64,000 nucleotides of DNA. Source: Gillisella vitis. Lineage in GTDB: Bacteria; Pseudomonadota; Alphaproteobacteria; Rhizobiales; Rhizobiaceae. The stretch is taken from assembly GCF_021559775.1 (NCBI RefSeq), contig NZ_CP056047.1, positions 434,001 to 498,000 on the forward strand. The letters run 5' to 3'. The position numbers and the translations under genes are program-made. The notes under the pieces were generated by a model. The model did not search any database. It was not told the origin of the DNA and was given only the letters and a program-made list of their open reading frames with translations. Below are positions 58,290 through 64,000 of the stretch, one piece after another; the first letter of the stretch is position 1, and each line of letters opens with the position of its first letter.

Positions 58290-58413
58290 CCTCTGCCGCC
58301 ACCTTCTCCCCGCAGGGGAGAAGAGTCAGGAGCCGCAGCGTCCCGGTTCTCCTCTCCCCAGCGGGGAGAGGTCCGCCGAGCGCAGCGGAGGCGGGGTGAG
58401 GGGGAGCCACACG
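58290..58413. repeat. Hairpin-rich intergenic repeat element
   Basis: Two perfect hairpins, CTTCTCCCC/GGGGAGAAG (58303-58323) and CCTCTCCCC/GGGGAGAGG (58351-58371), are followed by CCGCCGAGCGCAGCGG and GGCGGGGTGAGGGGGAG. The latter is the type of motif found repeatedly in rhizobial and other alphaproteobacterial intergenic DNA. Confidence 0.6.
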
Positions 58414-58513
58414 GTCTTCCCTTTGACTGTTCCTTACAAAAACCTTCTCAATCTGGCAGACAATACGCTTCAGAGGCTGCTGCTCCTGAGGATCTCTTTG
58501 TTGGGATAGGCCC

Positions 58514-61500
58514 ATGAAGTTCACCAAGCTTCGTGTCGTCGGCTTCAAATCCTTCGTTGAGCCTACCGAATTCATCATCGAACGCGGATTGACCGGCGTG
58601 GTCGGGCCGAACGGCTGCGGCAAGTCCAACCTGGTCGAGGCGCTGCGCTGGGTGATGGGGGAAAACTCCTATAAGAACATGCGCGCTTCCGGCATGGATG
58701 ACGTGATCTTTTCCGGCTCCGGCAATCGCCCCGCCCGCAATTCGGCGGAGGTTGGGCTTTATCTCGACAATTCAGACCGCACCGCGCCCGCCGCCTTCAA
58801 CGACAGCGACGAAATTCAGGTCAGCCGCCGCATTGAGCGGGAAAACGGTTCGGTCTATCGCATCAATGGCAAGGAAGCCCGCGCCAAGGATGTGCAATTG
58901 CTGTTTGCCGATGCCTCGACCGGGGCGCGGTCGCCGTCGATGGTCGGCCAGGGGCGGATTGGCGAACTCATCCAGGCCAAACCGCAGGCACGCCGACAAT
59001 TGCTGGAAGAAGCCGCTGGCATTTCCGGACTGCATTCGCGCCGCCACGAGGCGGAACTGCGGCTGCGAGCCGCCGAAACCAATCTGGAGCGGCTGGAGGA
59101 TATTGTCGCCCAGCTGGAAAGCCAGATCGAGAGCCTGAAGCGCCAGGCCCGGCAGGCCAATCGCTTCAAGATGCTGTCCGCTGATATCCGCGCCCGCGAT
59201 GCCATGCTGCTGCATATCCGCTGGACGGAAGCGCGGCAGGCCGAGGCCGAGGCGGAAGCCTCGCTCAACGAAACGACCTCGCTGGTGGCCGAGCGGGCGC
59301 AGGCGCAGATGGAAGCGGCCAAGGCCCAAGCCATTGCCAGCCTGCAATTGCCTGCGTTGCGTGACGAAGAGGTCAAGGCCGCAGCCAGCCTGCAACGCTT
59401 GCAGATTGCCCGCAGCCAGTTGGAGGAAGATGCCGGACGGCTGTTCAAACGCCGCGACGAACTGACCCGGCGGCTGTTGCAGTTGGAAGAAGACATTGCC
59501 CGGGAGCAACGGCTGGTCGATGACAATGCCGAAATTCTCGAGCGGCTCGCTGCCGAGGAATCCGAACTGGAAGACGTGCTGACGGAAAGCGGCCAGGAGG
59601 CCGACGATCTGCGCATTGCTTTCGAGGAAGCATCGGCAACCCTTGCTGACAGCGAAGCCCGCTTTGCCGCTGCGACCGCCGACCGCGCCGAAGCGGCAGC
59701 CGGGCGCAACCAGCTGGAACGGGCGCTGCGCGACCTCGCCGACAAGCGGCTGCGGCTGGAGCGTCAGGCCGACGAGGCAGGCCGCGAACTGGACGCCGTG
59801 GCCGAAAAGCTCGCCGCCCTGCCGGACCCGGAGGAAAAGCGCGAGGCGGTGGAAGCCGGTGAATATGCGGTGGAAGAGGCCGAAAGCACGGTTGCGCAAG
59901 CGGAAGAGGCTTTAAGCGCCGCCCGTCGGGCCGAGGCGCTGGCCCGTGGCCCGGTGGAAGCCGCCCGCTCTGCATTGGCGGCGCTGGAAACCGAGGCGAA
60001 AACCATTGCCAAAATGCTGGCCTCTTCGGCCAGCGCCGGAGAGTTTTCGCCGGTGGCCGATGCACTGACGGTGGAGCGCGGCTTTGAAACGGCGCTGGGG
60101 GCCGCCCTTGGCGATGATCTGGAAAGCCCGCTCGACGCACAGGCTCCCGCCCATTGGGCCATGCCCGGGCCGGATGGTGATGATCCGGCTTTGCCCGCTG
60201 GCATCGTGGCGCTTGCAGCCCATGTTTCCGCGCCGCAAGCGTTGTCCCGTCGCCTGAAGCAGATCGGCATCACCGATGCGGATACCGCGCAACGCCTGCA
60301 ACCGGATCTGAAGCCCGGCCAGCGGCTGGTGACGCGCGAAGGGGCCGTCTATCGCTGGGATGGCCATGTTACCGGCTCGGAAGCGCCGAGTGCGGCAGCC
60401 CTTCGCCTTGCCCAGAAGAACCGTCTAAAGGCGCTGGAAGAAGAGATTGACGAGGCTCGCATCGGGCTGGAAGACGCTGAAGAACAATTGACGGCAGCGC
60501 GCGAGGCGGTAACGTCGAGCGAAGCGCGTCTTGGCGAAGGGCGTGAGCGCCAGCGGTTGATCCTGCGTCAGCTGTCGGAAGCCCGCGAGGCGTTAAGCGC
60601 TGCCGAGCGTGCCAGCGGCGATCTGCTGCGCCGTCGCGCCGTGGTGGAAGAGGCGGTCAACGGTCTTCGCGCCCAGATCGAGGAGGCTGAAAGCCTGGCC
60701 GAAGAAGCGCAGATTGCCCTTGCCGATCAGGCCGACCTGACGGCGCTGGACGAACAATTGCGGCAATTACAGATGGAGGTTGCCACCGGTCGCGGATTGG
60801 TGGCCGAAGCCCGTGCCCGTCATGAAGGGTTTGCCCGCGAAAACGACCAGCGCCAGCGCCGGATCATGGCGATCCGTCAGGAGCGGCAAAGCTGGGCGCA
60901 GCGTGCTGCAAGTGCTGCTCAGCATATCGCCACGCTGAGGGAGCGCGAGGCGGAAGCCCGCGACGAAATGGCCGAGCTGGACGCTGCCCCCGACGAATTC
61001 GACGAAAAGCGCCGCCTGCTGATGAGCGAGCTGGACAAGGCCGAGAGCGCCCGCCGCGCCGCAGCAGACCGGTTGGTGGAGGCCGAGGCCCGCCAGCGTC
61101 AGGCCGATCAGCTCGCCGCGAGCGCCCTTTCGGCGCTGGCCGAAGCCCGTGAGCGCCGGGGCCGGGCGGAAGAACGGCTGTTGTCTGGACGCGAGCGGCG
61201 CAAGGATGCCGAGGCCCGCATTCAGGAAGCGCTCAATGTCGGCCCGCACGAAGCCTTCCGCCTCACGGGGCTGAAGCCCGATGACGCGATCCCTGATCTG
61301 CGCGAGGTCGAGCGCGATCTGGACCGCCTGAAAATCGAGCGCGAACGGCTGGGTGCCGTCAACCTGCGCGCCGATGAAGAGCAGAAGGAACTCTCCGACA
61401 AGCTCGCCGCGCTGATCAAGGAGCGCGACGACGTGATCGACGCGATCCGCAAGCTGCGTGGCGCCATCCAGAGCCTGAACCGCGAGGGCCGGGAACGCCT

Positions 61501-61975
61501 GGTGGCGGCGTTCGACGTGGTCAATGCGCAGTTCCAGCGGCTGTTCACCCACTTGTTTAACGGCGGCACGGCGGAATTGCAGCTGATCGAAAGTGACGAT
61601 CCGCTGGATGCTGGCCTCGAAATCCTCGCCCGTCCGCCCGGCAAGAAGCCGCAGACCATGACGCTGCTATCGGGCGGCGAGCAGGCTTTGACGGCGATGG
61701 CGCTGATTTTCGCGGTCTTCCTCACCAATCCGGCTCCGATCTGCGTGCTTGACGAAGTGGACGCCCCGCTCGACGACCACAATGTCGAGCGCTATTGCAA
61801 CCTGATGGACGAAATGGCCGCCTCGACCCAGACCCGTTTCGTGATCATCACCCACAACCCGATCACCATGGCCCGCATGAACCGGCTGTTCGGCGTCACC
61901 ATGGCCGAACAGGGCGTCTCGCAACTGGTGTCCGTGGATTTGCAGACGGCGGAGCAATTGCGCGAGGCTGTGTGA
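58514..61975 (+). CDS. smc: Chromosome segregation protein SMC
   Basis: This 1153-residue condensin ATPase organises and segregates the chromosome with ScpA/ScpB. It has Walker [10 protein letters not shown] at 31-39, two long coiled coils rich in Ala/Glu/Arg around a hinge near residues 500-640, signature [13 protein letters not shown] from about 1052 and Walker [13 protein letters not shown] near 1080. All ATPase motifs are intact. The length is normal for alphaproteobacterial SMC. It is followed by a separately promoted small secreted-protein gene. Confidence 0.95.
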   Translation: MKFTKLRVVGFKSFVEPTEFIIERGLTGVVGPNGCGKSNLVEALRWVMGENSYKNMRASGMDDVIFSGSGNRPARNSAEVGLYLDNSDRTAPAAFNDSDEIQVSRRIERENGSVYRINGKEARAKDVQLLFADASTGARSPSMVGQGRIGELIQAKPQARRQLLEEAAGISGLHSRRHEAELRLRAAETNLERLEDIVAQLESQIESLKRQARQANRFKMLSADIRARDAMLLHIRWTEARQAEAEAEASLNETTSLVAERAQAQMEAAKAQAIASLQLPALRDEEVKAAASLQRLQIARSQLEEDAGRLFKRRDELTRRLLQLEEDIAREQRLVDDNAEILERLAAEESELEDVLTESGQEADDLRIAFEEASATLADSEARFAAATADRAEAAAGRNQLERALRDLADKRLRLERQADEAGRELDAVAEKLAALPDPEEKREAVEAGEYAVEEAESTVAQAEEALSAARRAEALARGPVEAARSALAALETEAKTIAKMLASSASAGEFSPVADALTVERGFETALGAALGDDLESPLDAQAPAHWAMPGPDGDDPALPAGIVALAAHVSAPQALSRRLKQIGITDADTAQRLQPDLKPGQRLVTREGAVYRWDGHVTGSEAPSAAALRLAQKNRLKALEEEIDEARIGLEDAEEQLTAAREAVTSSEARLGEGRERQRLILRQLSEAREALSAAERASGDLLRRRAVVEEAVNGLRAQIEEAESLAEEAQIALADQADLTALDEQLRQLQMEVATGRGLVAEARARHEGFARENDQRQRRIMAIRQERQSWAQRAASAAQHIATLREREAEARDEMAELDAAPDEFDEKRRLLMSELDKAESARRAAADRLVEAEARQRQADQLAASALSALAEARERRGRAEERLLSGRERRKDAEARIQEALNVGPHEAFRLTGLKPDDAIPDLREVERDLDRLKIERERLGAVNLRADEEQKELSDKLAALIKERDDVIDAIRKLRGAIQSLNREGRERLVAAFDVVNAQFQRLFTHLFNGGTAELQLIESDDPLDAGLEILARPPGKKPQTMTLLSGGEQALTAMALIFAVFLTNPAPICVLDEVDAPLDDHNVERYCNLMDEMAASTQTRFVIITHNPITMARMNRLFGVTMAEQGVSQLVSVDLQTAEQLREAV

Positions 61976-62092
61976 CCGTCTTCGACGGCAGGCCTAGGCT
62001 ACCGGCATCGGACCGAAAGGAACATGCAGAGGGAAGGACGGTCTGGCTTGTTCACCGTGAACCTGTCGGGCAGTCATAAACAGGAGATTTGC

Positions 62093-62509
62093 ATGCCCCG
62101 CTGGATACTGCTGCTGACCGCTCTTGCCTGCCTTTTTGCGATTCCGGCAGCAGCCGAAAATCTTTCCGGCAATTTCCTTGCGCAGACCGTGAAAACCTCC
62201 AAGCCGCATCGCGAGGCGCTGACGGGGCTGGTGCGCGGGCGGCAGGGCATTCCGCTCTGGGTGCTGAACATGGTCCGCAAGGATGATTATATCGGGCTGG
62301 CTTCGGTCGAAATGCCTGTTGACGCCAAGCCCATGCAATTATTCTACGCCTGCCAGCCAAAACGATGCGAGCAAAGCGCCGTTCGTGTACTGTTTTCCGC
62401 CGATGGCAAGCATGCGGTGATGCGTATTGAGGACCAGGCGGAAGGCGAGATCTTCCTCGGCATGCCAAGCGAGGCGGAAAAGACCGCATTGGCGCGTGCT
62501 CCCGGCTGA
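62093..62509 (+). CDS. Ivy-like lysozyme inhibitor (secreted)
   Basis: This 138-residue secreted protein has a signal peptide (LLLTALACLFAIPAAAEN) and a mature part with the pattern of the Ivy lysozyme-inhibitor family: NFLAQTVKTSKPHREAL, QGIPLWVLNMV, and the cysteine loop LFYACQPKRCEQSAVRVLF, corresponding to the CKPHDC inhibitory loop. Here the loop reads CQPKRC. Ivy proteins bind C-type lysozyme in the periplasm. The assignment is by pattern; the sequence is divergent. The start follows CAGGAG. Confidence 0.62.
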   Translation: MPRWILLLTALACLFAIPAAAENLSGNFLAQTVKTSKPHREALTGLVRGRQGIPLWVLNMVRKDDYIGLASVEMPVDAKPMQLFYACQPKRCEQSAVRVLFSADGKHAVMRIEDQAEGEIFLGMPSEAEKTALARAPG

Positions 62510-62796
62510 TACTCTGAGAAATAGCGATTTTAAATCATGCTGCCTGCAACGGATGAAAAATTGCAATCCTTTGTATTGAAATAGAAAATAGAGGTTTTCC
62601 TTTTTGCGGAGGTATTTTCTCCTCGCTGGCAAGCCACGATTGCTAAATGCCAATTCCAATAGTATGCTCAACATACTTTACAGCATCTTGCCGCGCCTAT
62701 GGCGTGGTCATGATCGCTGTAGGATTATCCAAAAAGGTCTGACCGGGCGCGAGGAGGCGAGCGGTTGAACCGTTATCGGCATCAATGGGAGGCATT

Positions 62797-64000
62797 ATGC
62801 TGTCGACAACATCGCGACCGGGCTCGTCCCGGATCATTTTTCTGGTTTTTCTGGCGGCGATGATTGAAGGTTTCGACCTTCAGGCTGCGGGCGTGGCGGC
62901 GCCGAAACTGGCGCCGGTCTTCGGGCTGACACCCGCCCAGATGGGGCTGTTCTTTTCTTCTGCAACGTTTGGCCTGATCTTTGGCGCCGTTTCCGGCGGC
63001 ATGATCTCCGACCGGTTCGGACGCCGCTTGGGTCTTAGCCTGGCGCTTTTCATCTTCGGGATCTTCTCGCTCGCCACGGCAGCAGTCACATCCGTGGAAG
63101 GGCTGATCGCCATGCGGTTCCTCACCGGCGTCGGCCTGGGCGGGGCGCTGCCGAACCTAGTGGCCATTGCTGTCGAATCGACCACGCCGGAGCGGCGCGG
63201 CCGGGCGGTGTCGATCATGTATGCTGGCATTCCGTTTGGCGGGGCGATTGCAAGCGTGGTGGCCATGGCCGGTCTGCACGACGACTGGCGCACCATTTTC
63301 ATCGCAGGCGGTATCATGCCGATGCTGCTCGTGCTGCCGCTGTTTATGATGTTGCCGCAGCTCAAGGTCGAAAAGTCAGAAAAGACCAAGAAGGAGGGTG
63401 CCTGGCGTCAGGTTTTCTCCCCCGATACGGCGCTGCGCAGCGTCCTGCTCTGGACGGGCTTTTTCTTTGGCATCATGGTCCTGTATCTGCTTCTCAACTG
63501 GTTGCCGACCCTTCTGGTGACGCGCGGGCTGGATCGCCAGCAGGCTGGCCTCATTCAGGTGATTTTCAATATCGCCGGGGCCGTGGGTGGCTTGACGGGT
63601 GGATGGTTCCTTGATGGGAAGCGCAAGGTCTTCAACGGCTCGCTCTGCTTCCTTCTTTTGGTGGTCTCTCTTGTGCTGCTGGGACTGGCACCGGCCAATT
63701 TTGCCGCCAATGCCATTGCCGGTGCCTTGATCGGGGTGAGCGTCATGGCGGCTCAATCGCTGCTCTACGGCATTGCGCCGCAATGCTATGCGCCGGATGT
63801 TCGTGGCACCGGTGTCGGGCTTGCTGTCGCCGTCGGACGGGTCGGCTCGGTGGTCGGGCCGCTGTTTGCCGGTGGTTTGATTGCTGCTGGGCGCTCGCCG
63901 ACCGAGGTGTTGATGGCGATCGTGCCGGTGGCTGTTATCGCTGGTATCGCAACCGTTCTGCTGTTGTCGCGGCTGCGCGACCTGCCGCAGGATAGCACTG
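62797..64000 (+). CDS. MFS transporter, aromatic acid:H+ symporter-like (partial)
   Basis: The gene starts at ATG 62797 after GGGAGG and runs off the window after 401 codons. The N-terminus (RIIFLVFLAAMIEGFDLQAA, then GLIFGAVSGGMISDRFGRRLG) has the MFS motif A loop and the D-x-G-F-D-type segment of the aromatic acid:H+ symporter (AAHS) group, like MhpT/BenK/PcaK. The second-half motif is GGWFLDGKRKVF. It may import an aromatic or related acid; substrate not determinable. Confidence 0.82.
   Translation, partial: MLSTTSRPGSSRIIFLVFLAAMIEGFDLQAAGVAAPKLAPVFGLTPAQMGLFFSSATFGLIFGAVSGGMISDRFGRRLGLSLALFIFGIFSLATAAVTSVEGLIAMRFLTGVGLGGALPNLVAIAVESTTPERRGRAVSIMYAGIPFGGAIASVVAMAGLHDDWRTIFIAGGIMPMLLVLPLFMMLPQLKVEKSEKTKKEGAWRQVFSPDTALRSVLLWTGFFFGIMVLYLLLNWLPTLLVTRGLDRQQAGLIQVIFNIAGAVGGLTGGWFLDGKRKVFNGSLCFLLLVVSLVLLGLAPANFAANAIAGALIGVSVMAAQSLLYGIAPQCYAPDVRGTGVGLAVAVGRVGSVVGPLFAGGLIAAGRSPTEVLMAIVPVAVIAGIATVLLLSRLRDLPQDST

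Larger units (their letters stand above)
58199..58513. other. 315-bp intergenic region: dsbA terminator and repeat
   Basis: This gap contains the dsbA terminator (58218-58252) and a hairpin-rich repeat (about 58290-58413), then ordinary sequence with a small SD-like site ahead of smc. No gene is visible. Confidence 0.7.

Noticed and set aside
62510..62796. Short frames in the AT-rich gap before the MFS transporter
   Set aside because: A 15-codon frame near 62537 lacks a ribosome site and nothing else is gene-like; a small GGAG/CTCC hairpin is too weak to call.

Overview
The window is a chromosomal segment of an alphaproteobacterium of the Rhizobiaceae, most likely the Agrobacterium/Allorhizobium/Rhizobium group. 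The evidence is a CcrM-type methyltransferase, a CtaC-CtaD-CtaB-CoxF-CtaG-CtaE aa3 oxidase operon, IalB-type and RT0821/Lpp0805-type proteins, the order DciA-like/DsbA/SMC next to a divergent mutY, and intergenic palindromes of the kind known from rhizobia. No rRNA, tRNA, CRISPR array, prophage or transposase gene was found. The assignment rests on recognised families and gene order, not on a database search.

Layout. 0.2-4.9 kb: a small DUF1344 protein, then a minus-strand group of fabI, a phosphoglycerate-mutase-like phosphatase and a zinc-finger-less DnaJ, then a lipoprotein divergent from pdxH. 5-8.3 kb: a polysaccharide deacetylase and a SoxR/MFS efflux pair sharing one near-ideal soxbox. 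8.4-14.5 kb: a D,D-carboxypeptidase with a SPOR domain, a MazG-like protein, a DUF3431 protein, a tldD-VOC-HAD operon and an IalB-like protein. 15-20.8 kb: the complete aa3 cytochrome c oxidase operon, including the 45-residue CoxF, ending in a terminator. 20.9-23.6 kb: DUF983, SURF1, DUF1304 and ispH.

23.6-28.9 kb is an accessory block on the minus strand: a class D beta-lactamase, then an aminotransferase, a LysE exporter and a two-domain FAD oxidoreductase in operon order, then a gamma-glutamylcyclotransferase-like gene beside unusually AT-rich DNA. It separates ispH from thrB-rnhA. 29-34.7 kb: thrB-rnhA, a Dabb protein, a zinc/manganese ABC operon (with a possible 44-residue membrane peptide and a candidate operator), a MITE-like element of about 298 bp, and a peroxiredoxin. 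34.7-38.2 kb: a DsbD N-domain protein, YqgE, and an EamA exporter divergent from its probable ArsR regulator.

38.3-44.7 kb is a minus-strand group of thrC, an M16 peptidase, a GNAT and a membrane GGDEF-EAL protein whose GGDEF motif is degenerate. 44.9-50 kb: a lipoprotein, a lipid-kinase-like protein, a HAD phosphatase, a GntR regulator, a DUF1284 protein and ccrM. 50.3-54.6 kb: two SPINDLY/OGT-like (GT41) glycosyltransferases flanking a flavin-nucleotide-binding protein. 54.6-64 kb: mutY-HAD-monooxygenase on the minus strand; then a DciA-like protein, dsbA, smc, an Ivy-like lysozyme inhibitor and an MFS transporter cut by the window edge.

Most of the window is housekeeping. The points most worth following up are the MITE-like element, the metal-uptake operon with its operator and leader peptide, the aminotransferase/LysE/FAD-oxidoreductase unit, the paired GT41 enzymes, and the SoxR-efflux module.
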